NCBI RefSeq assembly: GCF_947496385.1 | Contig: NZ_CANMCP010000001.1 | Coordinates: forward strand, 558,001 to 622,000 | From: an uncultured Croceicoccus sp. | GTDB taxonomy: Bacteria; Pseudomonadota; Alphaproteobacteria; Sphingomonadales; Sphingomonadaceae | DNA: 64,000 bases | Direction of reading: 5' to 3' | Part shown: piece after piece, positions 19,397-27,617 of the stretch | Numbering within the stretch: the first letter of the stretch is position 1 | Layout: every line of letters begins with the position of its first letter | The notes under the pieces: model-generated | The model's database searches: none | What the model was told of the DNA's origin: nothing | Seen by the model: the letters and a program-made list of their open reading frames with translations, nothing else | Made by a program: the position numbers and the translations under genes

Positions 19397-20157
19397 GCGT
19401 TTCACGGCGCGGGATGATGGCGCGCGGCGCGGCGCTGCTCGGCACGGGCGCGGCGCTTGGCGGGTGTCAGCGGATTTTGGAAACCGGGCCGGTGTCGGAC
19501 GTGGTCTATTCGCTGGACGAATTCACGCGCGATGCGCAGCGGCTCGTCACCGACCGGCGCGCGCTGGCCCCCGAATATGCATTGTCGCAGCGCAGCCCGG
19601 TCTTTCGCGCCAATGGTTCGCGCACGGTCGATACGCCCGAATATCGCCGGATGCTGGCCAATGGCTTTGCCGATTACCGGGTGCGCATCGGCGGGCTGGT
19701 GCGGCGGCCGCTCGAACTGTCGTTGCGCGATCTGACGAACCTGCCCGCCCGGACGCAGGTGACGAAACACGATTGCGTGGAGGGGTGGAGCGCCATCGGG
19801 GCATGGACCGGAACGCCGCTCAAGCTGCTGCTCGACATGGCGGGGCTGGACCGGACGCGGGCGCGCTACATCCTGTTTCGCTGTGCCGACAATTATGGCG
19901 ATACGCCCTATTACGAGACGATCGACATGATCGAGGCATTTCATCCGCAGACGATCATGGCCTGGCGCATGAACGGCGAAATGCTGCCCGAACGCCATGG
20001 CGCGCCCCTGCGCCTCCGGGTGGAGCGGCAATTGGGCTACAAACACGCGAAATTCGTGACCGGGATCGAGGCGATTGCCGATTTCGCGAATGTAGCCGGG
20101 GGGAAGGGCGGTTACTGGGAGGACAGCGCCCGCTACGCCTGGTGGGCCGGGATCTGA
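19393..20157 (+). CDS. Sulfite-oxidase-family molybdopterin oxidoreductase
   Basis: This 254-residue protein belongs to the sulfite oxidase/MsrP molybdopterin fold. The molybdenum-binding Cys is in TKHDCVEGWSAIG, and LRLRVERQLGYKHAKFV is the conserved end region. The N-terminus carries a twin-arginine-like SRRGMM followed by a hydrophobic stretch ending in LGGC, so it may be exported by Tat and lipid-anchored. It lacks the dimerisation domain of true sulfite oxidases. The preceding cytochrome b is the obvious electron partner, as in the MsrPQ pair, although MsrQ is a different protein. The substrate is unknown. The gene ends three bases before the convergent MurF-like gene. Confidence 0.85.
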   Translation: MSVSRRGMMARGAALLGTGAALGGCQRILETGPVSDVVYSLDEFTRDAQRLVTDRRALAPEYALSQRSPVFRANGSRTVDTPEYRRMLANGFADYRVRIGGLVRRPLELSLRDLTNLPARTQVTKHDCVEGWSAIGAWTGTPLKLLLDMAGLDRTRARYILFRCADNYGDTPYYETIDMIEAFHPQTIMAWRMNGEMLPERHGAPLRLRVERQLGYKHAKFVTGIEAIADFANVAGGKGGYWEDSARYAWWAGI

Positions 20158-20160
20158 GGC

Positions 20161-21765
20161 TCAGAGCAGGCGCTTTTCCTCCAGCAGGTCGGGCAGGTCG
20201 TTTTCGTAGAGGATGACATCCTCCGCCGTCGCGATTTTTTCGAGCGCGGCGCGCGCCTCGGCAAAGCTGTCGACCTCGTGCGGTTCCTTGCCGGCCTTGC
20301 GCAAGCCGGCGGTAAAGCTGGCGATGCGCGACGGGTTCACGGCATAGACGATATCGGCATGGCGCGCGGTATATTCGCCGAGCGCCGCATGCACGCGATC
20401 GTGCTCCATCCCCAGCTCGGCAATGCCCGGCGTGACCAGGATCGCGCGCCCGCCGCGTTGCCGCGCCAGCTCGGCCAGCACGGAAACGGCATTGCGAAAG
20501 CCCTGTTCATTCGCGTTATACGCATCGTCCAGCACCAGCGCCTCGCCGGGGCTTTCCCGCTTTTGCAGGCGGTGGGGCACCTGCTCGACATCGGGGGTGA
20601 CCAGTGCGATGCGCCGCGCCACCGTCGGGTCGATCACCGCCGCCGCCGCCACGGCCAGCGCGGAATTCATCACATTATGCTCGCCCAGCAGCGGCAGCTC
20701 GTAAGCGAGCGCGCCAAAGCCGCCCTCACGCCGGTCGTCGAGCACGATGTGCCAGTCCGCATCGCGCAATTCCGCGCTCCCGATGCGGATGTCGGCGTCC
20801 TCCTCGGGGCCGACGGTCACGACCTGCGCCGGGTGGGCATCGCGCAGGATGCGGAACGGTTCGTAATCCATCACCTGCGTCGAGACGAGCGAGATGCCGC
20901 CATTGGCGCACACCGCCTCGACCAGCTCGCTCTTCGCCTTCGCGATGTTCTCGACCGAGCCGAAGCGTTCGGTATGCGCATCGCCGATCGCGGTCACGAT
21001 GCCGAAATCGGGTTTTACGAACCGGCACAGACGCGCGACCGAACCGATGCCGTAGGCGCCCATCTCGGCAATGAAATAGCGGTGGCTGAATTGCAGGCGC
21101 TCGCGAATATGGCGCGTGAGGCCGAGCACGGTGTTGATCGACCCCTTGGAATAGAACACCGGCCCCGATACGGCGAGCACCTCGGCAAAGATATGCTTCG
21201 TCGTGGTCTTTCCGAAGCTACCGGTGATGCCGATGCGGCGGGGGTTCAGCCGGGCAAGCTTTTCCCGCGCCTCGGCAATGTATCCCTCGTTCTCCCGCTC
21301 CTGCAGCGGGGCGAGGACGGCATTCCCCGCGATCAGCGCCAGCGGCAGCAATTGCAGCGCGACCAACGTCGCCAGCGGCCCCGACAGCGCCGCCGCGACG
21401 ACGAACAGCGCAAGGATCGCGGCAAGGTTGCGAATGCGCCGCGCCCGCCCCGTCATCACCAGCGGCTTTTTATAGCCATAGCCGCGTTCCCGCCACGCGA
21501 TCAGCGCGAGCAGCCCCGCATCCACGAAGATCAGCAGCGAAAGCGCAATCGCCCCCGTCCGGCTGGCGGGAAAAAACAGCGCGATCGCAGTGCTGATCGC
21601 GAGCACGATGCTGGCTTTCACGTCGAAAAGCCGCACGCGCATCACCGCGCCGATAAAGCGGCGCCCGTTATATTCCTCCTGCTGAAAATAGGTCAGCAGC
21701 GTGTGGATGCGCACCCATGCCAGCGCATAGGCCGCCACCGCAAAAAGGATCAGCGCGAAGGTCAT
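20161..21765 (-). CDS. MurF-like Mur ligase with N-terminal membrane domain
   Basis: The 534-residue protein begins with about four transmembrane segments (residues 1-18, 49-66, 70-91, 112-150). The Mur ligase domain follows, with P-loop GITGSFGKTTTK (179-190). The middle has GDAHTERFGSVENIAKAKSEL, and the C-terminal domain has the MurF signature DDAYNANEQGF. Canonical MurF is soluble, about 450-480 residues, and adds D-Ala-D-Ala to UDP-MurNAc-tripeptide. The membrane part argues for a different, probably lipid-linked, acceptor, as in the PgsB type of amide ligase. It overlaps the alpha/beta hydrolase gene (ATGA), and a Ddl-like ligase is divergent. I infer a second dipeptide-adding system, not the cell-wall one, which normally sits in the dcw cluster. 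Confidence 0.82.
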   Translation of the reverse strand: MTFALILFAVAAYALAWVRIHTLLTYFQQEEYNGRRFIGAVMRVRLFDVKASIVLAISTAIALFFPASRTGAIALSLLIFVDAGLLALIAWRERGYGYKKPLVMTGRARRIRNLAAILALFVVAAALSGPLATLVALQLLPLALIAGNAVLAPLQERENEGYIAEAREKLARLNPRRIGITGSFGKTTTKHIFAEVLAVSGPVFYSKGSINTVLGLTRHIRERLQFSHRYFIAEMGAYGIGSVARLCRFVKPDFGIVTAIGDAHTERFGSVENIAKAKSELVEAVCANGGISLVSTQVMDYEPFRILRDAHPAQVVTVGPEEDADIRIGSAELRDADWHIVLDDRREGGFGALAYELPLLGEHNVMNSALAVAAAAVIDPTVARRIALVTPDVEQVPHRLQKRESPGEALVLDDAYNANEQGFRNAVSVLAELARQRGGRAILVTPGIAELGMEHDRVHAALGEYTARHADIVYAVNPSRIASFTAGLRKAGKEPHEVDSFAEARAALEKIATAEDVILYENDLPDLLEEKRLL

Positions 21766-22520
21766 GCCTCGCCTCCCTGCACCGCTTCCTTGATGGCGAG
21801 CGCGATCTGATGCCGTCCGCGATCGAGGATCGAGATATGGTCATAATGCGGGCATTCGATATATTCGGATTGCGGAATGCCGGCGGCCAGTTTCCGGCCG
21901 ATTTCGGGCGGTGTTTCGGTATCCGCCCCGCCGTAGATGAACGTGGTGGGGACGGCGACCTTGTGAAGCTGATCGCTCTGATCCTCGGAAATGGTGGCGA
22001 CGAAAATGTCGCGCATACCGGTTTCGCGCGCCGCGACGTAATCCGGGCTGCCATATTGTTTTTCGAGCGCGATGAGAGCGTCCTCATCCCTTGCCGCGGC
22101 CTTCAGCCGTTGAAACTTTGCCGCGCTACGCTTGCGCTTCATCCCCTCGCCCCAGCCGATGTCGCGCGGAACGCCCGCACCGGCGACGATCACCATATGC
22201 TGCAACAACCCCGGCGAGCGTGCGCCGATGCGCAATCCGACGCGCCCGCCAAAACTGTGCCCGACCCACACGCACGAATCGATGCCGAGTGCGTCGAGCA
22301 GATGCTCGGACATGAATTGCCCGTAATCGGCGGTGCCCCACGCATCGCCGGGCCGTTCGGATTCGCCAAAGCCCGGCATGTCGAACAGATACGCATCGAC
22401 CGACGGGGCCAGCGCCTCCGCAACCGGGATGAAATCGCGGTGGGTGCGACCCCAGCCATGGGCAAAAACGACGCGCGGCTTGCCCGGCGTGCCGATCCGA
22501 ATATGATGGGGGGGCTGCAT
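21762..22520 (-). CDS. Alpha/beta hydrolase, MurF-like operon partner
   Basis: The 252-residue protein has the alpha/beta hydrolase fold. The nucleophile elbow is GHSFGG (Ser), the oxyanion-side motif is HGWGRTHRDF, and the late catalytic His is likely in CPHYDHISIL; an acidic residue near FIYGGADTETPP completes the usual triad. The start is the ATG at 22520 (MQPPHH), preceded by AAGGG. A longer open frame reaches upstream but runs antisense across the Ddl-like start. The gene overlaps the MurF-like gene by four bases, so the hydrolase and ligase are probably made together. It could remove a peptide, ester or protecting group in the same pathway, but the substrate is not known. Confidence 0.83.
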   Translation of the reverse strand: MQPPHHIRIGTPGKPRVVFAHGWGRTHRDFIPVAEALAPSVDAYLFDMPGFGESERPGDAWGTADYGQFMSEHLLDALGIDSCVWVGHSFGGRVGLRIGARSPGLLQHMVIVAGAGVPRDIGWGEGMKRKRSAAKFQRLKAAARDEDALIALEKQYGSPDYVAARETGMRDIFVATISEDQSDQLHKVAVPTTFIYGGADTETPPEIGRKLAAGIPQSEYIECPHYDHISILDRGRHQIALAIKEAVQGGEA

Positions 22521-22615
22521 GACGCCCTTCTTACAGGCCTTGATTTGCGGCACAAGACGAAGCAAGCGCGCAAGCGGCGCATGACGGCGGAAAACTTCAG
22601 ACCCAAGGATATGTT

Positions 22616-23773
22616 TTGACGGCTCACGACAGGAAACGCGTGGCGGTGATGTTCGGCGGTGCAAGCCAGGAGCATGACGTGTCCGTCGTGTCGGCGCATC
22701 AGCTGATGGATGCCGCCGATGTCCGCAATATCGAGGTGGTGCCGGTCTACACCGATTTCGAGAACCGCTTTTTTTCCGCGCCTTTCCTGCGCGATATCAG
22801 GCGGTTCAAGCCCAAACCTGCGGGCGCGCCCGAAGTATTCTTCCGCTGGTCCGAACGCGGCCCGGTGATGCAGGAGCTGAAATCCGGGACGCAGACGCCG
22901 ATCGATTGCGTGCTCCCGGTGTTTCACGGCCCGTTCGGAGAGGACGGCCGGCTTCAGGGGCATTTCGAACTGCTCGGCATTCCGGTCACCGGCTTTGCCG
23001 CGGGCAGCAGCGCCATGGCCATGCGCAAGGACGCGACGAAGGCGCTGGTGAAGCTGGCGGGCGTGAACGTGCTCGACCATGTGACGGCCAACCGGGCGCG
23101 GCTCGCCCGGTCCGCCGATCTTGTCGCGGAGGTGGAGGCGAAGGTCGGCTTTCCCGCCATTGTGAAGCCGGCCAATCTCGGCTCCTCGATCGGGGTCGGG
23201 CTGGCGAAGACGGCGGCGGATCTGCCCTCGCTGGTCGCCTATGTGCTGGCGCAGGACAATCTCGCCTTGATCGAGCCGCAGGTGCAGAATCTGGTCGAAT
23301 ATAACATCGCCATGCGCTGGACCGGGGACGATGTCGCGCTTTCGGCTATAGAGCGTCCGAAGTCTGGTGCAGAACTCCTTGATTTCAAGGAGAAATACCT
23401 GTCATCGGGCGGCGGCACGAAGGGCGCCTTCCTGCCGAGCGAGGGGATGCTTTCGCTGACCCGCGACATCAATCCCGACCTTCCCGCCGCGTTTCAGGAC
23501 CGCATTCACGATTATGCGCGCCGGGTGTTCGTCGCGCTCGGCCATCGGGGTGCGCCGCGCATCGATTTCATGGCGAATCGCGAAACCGGCGAATTGTGGT
23601 TCAACGAGATCAACGCCATTCCCGGCAGCTATGGCTTCTTCCTCTGGGAGGCGGCGGCGCGGCCCTTGCTGTTCCCGGAACTAATTGACCATCTGGTGGC
23701 CGAAGCGCTGGCCGATACGGTCAAGCGGTTCGATGACCCGGTGCCGCAGGGTGCCTATCTCCTGCCCCGGTAA
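22616..23773 (+). CDS. D-alanine--D-alanine-ligase-like ATP-grasp protein
   Basis: The 385-residue protein follows the Ddl plan. The N-terminal domain has VAVMFGGASQEHDVSVVSAH, then HGPFGEDG, the ATP-grasp VKPANLGSSIGV, LDFKEKYLSSGG, and a metal-binding end EINAIPGSYGFFLWEA. In true Ddl the last motif reads more like EINTxPGFT, so the PGSYGF variant and the extra length (Ddl has about 305 residues) suggest a different second substrate. The TTG at 22616 is chosen because AAGGA lies 6 bases upstream; the nearby ATG at 22611 is out of frame and stops at once. It is divergent from the hydrolase/MurF-like pair and probably makes a dipeptide for that ligase. Confidence 0.82.
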   Translation: MTAHDRKRVAVMFGGASQEHDVSVVSAHQLMDAADVRNIEVVPVYTDFENRFFSAPFLRDIRRFKPKPAGAPEVFFRWSERGPVMQELKSGTQTPIDCVLPVFHGPFGEDGRLQGHFELLGIPVTGFAAGSSAMAMRKDATKALVKLAGVNVLDHVTANRARLARSADLVAEVEAKVGFPAIVKPANLGSSIGVGLAKTAADLPSLVAYVLAQDNLALIEPQVQNLVEYNIAMRWTGDDVALSAIERPKSGAELLDFKEKYLSSGGGTKGAFLPSEGMLSLTRDINPDLPAAFQDRIHDYARRVFVALGHRGAPRIDFMANRETGELWFNEINAIPGSYGFFLWEAAARPLLFPELIDHLVAEALADTVKRFDDPVPQGAYLLPR

Positions 23774-23829
23774 AAAGAGGCGTGCAAATCCGCTTGTCCA
23801 CGCACCGCGCGAAAGCTAGCACGGTGGCG

Positions 23830-24840
23830 ATGGATAGCGAACCCGAAGAGCCCGCCCACGACACCACCCGCGTCATTGCCATCGACGTCGGGGGGACGAA
23901 TGCCCGCTTTGCCCTGGCCGAGGTTGCCGATGGCCATGTCATCTCGCTGGGCACGCCGCACACCTTCGCGACGAGCAGCGTCGCTGGCCTGGGCGCGGCA
24001 TGGGACCGGTTTGCCGATGCGGTGGATTACGAATTGCCCCGCGCGGCGGCCATCGCGGTCGCAGGGCCGGTCACGGGTGAGGAAATCCGCTTCACCAATT
24101 CGCACTGGGTCGTAAAACCCGCCGAGATCGCCGAAGAGCTGAAGGTCGACGACCACGTCATCATCAATGATTTCGAGGCGGTCGGCCACGCCGTCGCCGC
24201 GGCGCACGAGGATCATTTCATCCATCTCGCCGGGCCGGACATTTCATTGCCGCGCACCGGGGTCACGACCGTCGCCGGACCGGGCACCGGGCTCGGCGTG
24301 GCGCAATTGTTTCAGGGCGCGCGCGAAGAGGATAGCTATCGCGTGCAGCCGACCGAGGGCGGGCACATCGGTTTCGCGCCCGAGGACCGCATCGACGAGC
24401 GCATCCTGTCCCACGTGCGCGAGGTGCTTCCCCGCGTATCGGTCGAGCGGATGTGTTCCGGCCCCGCGATCATCCCGCTCGCCGAGGCGATCGCCGCGAT
24501 CGAGGGATTGCCGATGCCGTCGGGCGACGATCGCGAACTGTGGCTTTCCGCCATGACCGACAGCGATCCCGTCGCGGTCAAGGCGTGTCAGCGTTTCTGC
24601 ATGATCCTGGGCAGCGTGGCGGGCGACCTTGCGCTTGCCCACGGGGCCAATGCGGTGGTGATCGCGGGCGGGCTGGGGCTCAGGCTGAAGGACAAGCTGC
24701 TCGACAGCCGTTTCGACGAACGTTTCGTGGCAAAGGGACGGTTTCGCGCGCTCATGGAGACGATCCCGGTCAAGCTGATCACCCATCCGCAGCCGGGTCT
24801 TTTCGGCGCCGCCGCCGCCTTTGCGCAGGCGTACGACTAA
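23830..24840 (+). CDS. glk: Glucokinase
   Basis: Glk phosphorylates glucose with ATP to feed the Entner-Doudoroff route. The 336-residue protein has the phosphate-binding DVGGTNARFAL near the start, then NSHWVVKP, INDFEAVGH with the catalytic Asp, the GPGTGLGVA loop and the ATP-side VIAGGLGLRL. Length matches the family (about 320-340). The ATG at 23830 is used; a GTG at 23782 would add 16 residues with poor ribosome-site spacing. It follows the Ddl-like gene by 56 bases and is convergent with the cyclophilin gene 13 bases away. Confidence 0.93.
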   Translation: MDSEPEEPAHDTTRVIAIDVGGTNARFALAEVADGHVISLGTPHTFATSSVAGLGAAWDRFADAVDYELPRAAAIAVAGPVTGEEIRFTNSHWVVKPAEIAEELKVDDHVIINDFEAVGHAVAAAHEDHFIHLAGPDISLPRTGVTTVAGPGTGLGVAQLFQGAREEDSYRVQPTEGGHIGFAPEDRIDERILSHVREVLPRVSVERMCSGPAIIPLAEAIAAIEGLPMPSGDDRELWLSAMTDSDPVAVKACQRFCMILGSVAGDLALAHGANAVVIAGGLGLRLKDKLLDSRFDERFVAKGRFRALMETIPVKLITHPQPGLFGAAAAFAQAYD

Positions 24841-24853
24841 ACGCCCGCCGGGG

Positions 24854-25498
24854 TCAGCGTTCCGCCGGCGCCACCCGACGTATGTCGACAATCTCGACCG
24901 GCTCTGCGAGCATCTGCCCTTTCATCCATCCTTCGCCGGCCTCCGGGTCGAGCGGGCGGGCAAAGATCGCGCGCACCACGTCCATGCCGTCCACCACCCG
25001 GCCGAACGCGGCGAACCCTGCGTGCAGGGACGGATCGTCCGACGCGGGATCGGCGTCCATGCTGGACAGCGGGGCGAGCATGATCGTGAAATCGCCGGTC
25101 GCCGTGCCGGGGTCGAATCGCGCCATCGAAATGGTGCCGGTGTCGTGGGTCAGCCCGGTCTCGCTCGTCGGTTCGTGCGCGATCGGGTCGAGAATACGCT
25201 CCGGATCGTTGCGCGTTCCGCCCTGGAGCAAGCCATTGGGCTGCTCACCCCAGTCGAGCCGCATCGCGCGGTAGAACACCGTCCCGTCGAACCGGTCCTC
25301 ATCCACATAGCGCAGGAAATTGCCGGTGGTCACCGGCGCGCGCCCGGTTTCGAGCGTGACGGTGATGTCGCCCATGGTCGTTTCGATGACGACGTCCTGC
25401 GTGGCGGGCGGCGCGGCATCCTGCCCCGATGCCGGCATGGCCGCGGGCGATGACAGGGCGAGGGCGAGGGGGGCGGCGAGGGCGAATCGTTTGAGCAT
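24854..25498 (-). CDS. Exported cyclophilin-type peptidyl-prolyl isomerase
   Basis: The 214-residue protein has a signal peptide (residues 1-25, ending SPAAMPASGQ) and a cyclophilin domain with TTMGDITVTLETGRAP, YRAMRLDWG, LLQGG and GFAAFGRVVDGMDVV. It would speed proline cis/trans isomerisation in periplasmic proteins. The core catalytic Arg-x-x-x-x-Gln of cyclophilin A is only partly recognisable, so activity may be low. The ATG at 25498 gives the signal peptide; an upstream ATG adds a non-signal stretch. The gene is divergent from the BlaI gene, whose operators lie between them. Confidence 0.85.
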   Translation of the reverse strand: MLKRFALAAPLALALSSPAAMPASGQDAAPPATQDVVIETTMGDITVTLETGRAPVTTGNFLRYVDEDRFDGTVFYRAMRLDWGEQPNGLLQGGTRNDPERILDPIAHEPTSETGLTHDTGTISMARFDPGTATGDFTIMLAPLSSMDADPASDDPSLHAGFAAFGRVVDGMDVVRAIFARPLDPEAGEGWMKGQMLAEPVEIVDIRRVAPAER

Positions 25499-25575
25499 GG
25501 CGCGATCATGCCAAATCCGTTCGACGAACGACATACCGGGATCGACGAGCGTCATTTCGGCCACGGCGCGAGCAT

Positions 25576-25608
25576 TTACAGATGTAATCGGATCGCTTAC
25601 AACTGTAA
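25576..25608. promoter_or_regulatory. Twin BlaI-type operators
   Basis: Two dyads, TTACA-GA-TGTAA (25576-25587) and TTACA-AC-TGTAA (25597-25608), have centres 21 bases apart, two turns of DNA on one face. Both contain the TACA-NN-TGTA core known for BlaI/MecI repressors. They lie just upstream of the blaI-like gene start, as expected for autoregulation. They could also repress the divergent cyclophilin gene. Confidence 0.85.
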
Positions 25609-25629
25609 TCGCAACCCGTGGAGGAATCG

Positions 25630-26010
25630 ATGAACACCCCCCAGACCGAACGCATCAGCGAGGCCGAACACGCGGTGATGGAAGCCTTGTGGGCCGACGC
25701 GCCGCTCACCGCCGCGCAGGTGGCCGACCGGATCGGCGAAACACGCGGGTGGAGCCTTGCCACCGTAAAGACGCTGCTCTCCCGCCTTAGCCAGAAGGGC
25801 GCGGTCGACACGGCGCCGGACGGGCGCCGCTTTCTCTATTCGCCTGTCGTGGCGCGCTCCGAATATGTCGGCACGGAATCGCGCCGGCTCGTTGACCGGC
25901 TGTTCGGCGGGCGCGCATCGTCGCTGTTCGCGCATCTGGCGGAGGCCGAGGCGCTGGATGACAAGGATCTGTCCGAGATTGAGGCTCTCTTGCAGGAGTT
26001 GCGCAAATGA
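25630..26010 (+). CDS. BlaI/MecI/CopY-family transcriptional repressor
   Basis: The 126-residue protein has the BlaI winged helix (SEAEHAVMEALWADAPLTAAQ and ETRGWSLATVKTLLSRL, about residues 9-65) and a dimerisation tail. In the family the repressor is cut by a partner M56 protease when a signal is sensed. The ATG at 25630 follows GGAGG by 5 bases. It is preceded by two BlaI-type operators and overlaps the M56 gene (ATGA). No beta-lactamase gene is next to it, so the regulon is not obvious. Confidence 0.93.
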   Translation: MNTPQTERISEAEHAVMEALWADAPLTAAQVADRIGETRGWSLATVKTLLSRLSQKGAVDTAPDGRRFLYSPVVARSEYVGTESRRLVDRLFGGRASSLFAHLAEAEALDDKDLSEIEALLQELRK

Positions 26011-27560
26011 CCGGGTTCGTTTTCGATACATGGCTCGCCACGGGGCTGCTGATCGCTCTGGTGCTGCTCATCCGCCGGCCGATGGCGCATCTGTTCGGCG
26101 CGCGGCTTGCCTATGCGCTGTGGCTGTTGCCGGCGTTGCGGTTCGTCATGCCGCCGATCGTGCTGCCCGCGTGGCTGGCGCCGGAGGCCGGCGTGCCGCT
26201 TTTTGCGCAAAAGGCGCCTCCGGTGCATCCCTCGGTGGTCGATGCCGAGATCGGGACTGCATCCCTGACCGACGCGGCGGTGCAGACCGGCGCGGGCGGC
26301 GATATTTTCGCAACGCTCGCCATCGCGATCTGGCTTGGCGGGGCGGCGGCGTTCTGTGTCTGGCGCATGCGCAATTATCGCGCGATGCGGGCACGCCTGC
26401 TCGACGGCGCGGTGCCGGTGGGCGAGGTCGGCGATATTCGCATGGTGGAAAGCCGCAAGGTCGCCGCGCCGCTCGCCTTCGGCATACGCGACAAGGTGAT
26501 CGCCATGCCCGCGGGTTTCATGGCGCAGCCGAGCCGTGAGGCCCGCGATTTCGCCATCGCGCATGAGATTGCGCACCATCGCCGCGGCGATCTGCTCGCC
26601 AATATACTGGCGCAGCCGGTGCTGGCGCTGCATTGGTTCAATCCCGTGGCGTGGCTGGGCTGGCGCGCAATGCGCCGGGATCAGGAAGCGGCCTGCGACG
26701 CGCATGTCATGGCGGGCAAGAGCCGTCCCGTGCGCGCCCGCTATGGCGAGGTGATCGTGCTCTTCGCCCGGGAACAGCACATGGCGCTCGCCGCGCCGAT
26801 GGCGGGTTTTCGCGAGATCGGCCCGGCGCTCGGTGAAAAGGCGATCGTCCACCGTTTGCGCAGCCTGACGCAGGAGGAGGGCAGCACCCGCCGCCGCCGT
26901 GCCGGGCGCATGGCGATTGCGGGCGCCGTGCTGGTCGCTCTGCCCCTCTCTGCGACGATCAGCTTTGCCGAGGGGGAGCAGGCCGCGCGTCCTGCGCCCG
27001 CCGCGCCGCCGGTTCCCGCCGCCCCGCCGTCACCCATGCACCCACCCGCGCCGCCGGCGACGCCCGCCAGCTTTGCGCAGGTGCCGGCACCCGAGGACAT
27101 TCCGGACACGTGGGCGGGTACCGACCGTCACGCCTACGAAGCCAGGATCGAGGCCGAAGCATCGAGAGCCGAAGCCGAGGCCGACGCGTTCGAATCCGAA
27201 ATGGAGGCGTTCGAAAACGAGATGGAGCAGCTCGGCCCCATGATCGCGCAAAGCGTGCGCCTCGCAATGAAATCCGTGCCCGACATAGAGCACTCCGTGT
27301 CGAGCGACGGCGATGGGAAGCGCCATGTCATCCGGCTCTTCGGCGTGGACGAGGACGGCAAGCGGCGCGTCATGCAGACGCAGGTCGTCGATGAACGCGC
27401 GATCGAGCGCAAGGCCTATGCCAGTGCGATCTCCGCCGTGCGCGCCGCGCGCCGTGCCATCGCGACGAGCCGCTCGATCCCGGCCGATGCCCGTGCCGAA
27501 GCCTTGCGCGATCTGGACCAGGAACTCGAGGACATGCAGGTAGAGCTCCGCGGCAACTGA
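26007..27560 (+). CDS. M56 (BlaR1-type) membrane metallopeptidase without penicillin-sensor domain
   Basis: The 517-residue protein has transmembrane helices near residues 8-25, 30-55 and 100-120 and another near 300-320. The zinc site HEIAHH (186-191) and a second acidic ligand in RRDQEAACD (about 227) make it a plausible protease. BlaR1 senses beta-lactams through a C-terminal penicillin-binding domain. Here that part is replaced by a Pro/Ala-rich stretch (about 329-356) and a charged, coiled-coil-like tail with many Glu/Arg repeats. The partner repressor gene overlaps the start by four bases. The sensed signal is therefore unknown, and a beta-lactam role is unlikely from this sequence. Confidence 0.88.
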   Translation: MTGFVFDTWLATGLLIALVLLIRRPMAHLFGARLAYALWLLPALRFVMPPIVLPAWLAPEAGVPLFAQKAPPVHPSVVDAEIGTASLTDAAVQTGAGGDIFATLAIAIWLGGAAAFCVWRMRNYRAMRARLLDGAVPVGEVGDIRMVESRKVAAPLAFGIRDKVIAMPAGFMAQPSREARDFAIAHEIAHHRRGDLLANILAQPVLALHWFNPVAWLGWRAMRRDQEAACDAHVMAGKSRPVRARYGEVIVLFAREQHMALAAPMAGFREIGPALGEKAIVHRLRSLTQEEGSTRRRRAGRMAIAGAVLVALPLSATISFAEGEQAARPAPAAPPVPAAPPSPMHPPAPPATPASFAQVPAPEDIPDTWAGTDRHAYEARIEAEASRAEAEADAFESEMEAFENEMEQLGPMIAQSVRLAMKSVPDIEHSVSSDGDGKRHVIRLFGVDEDGKRRVMQTQVVDERAIERKAYASAISAVRAARRAIATSRSIPADARAEALRDLDQELEDMQVELRGN

Positions 27561-27617
27561 CCTTCCTTCGCGGGGAGTTCAGGGGCGCAAGGGACGGAAA
27601 TGCAGGGGGACGCCGGG

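Noticed and set aside
20161-21765. PgsB/CapB poly-glutamate synthase identity
   Set aside because: The C-terminal DDAYNAN is a MurF signature and there is no PgsC or PgsA neighbour.
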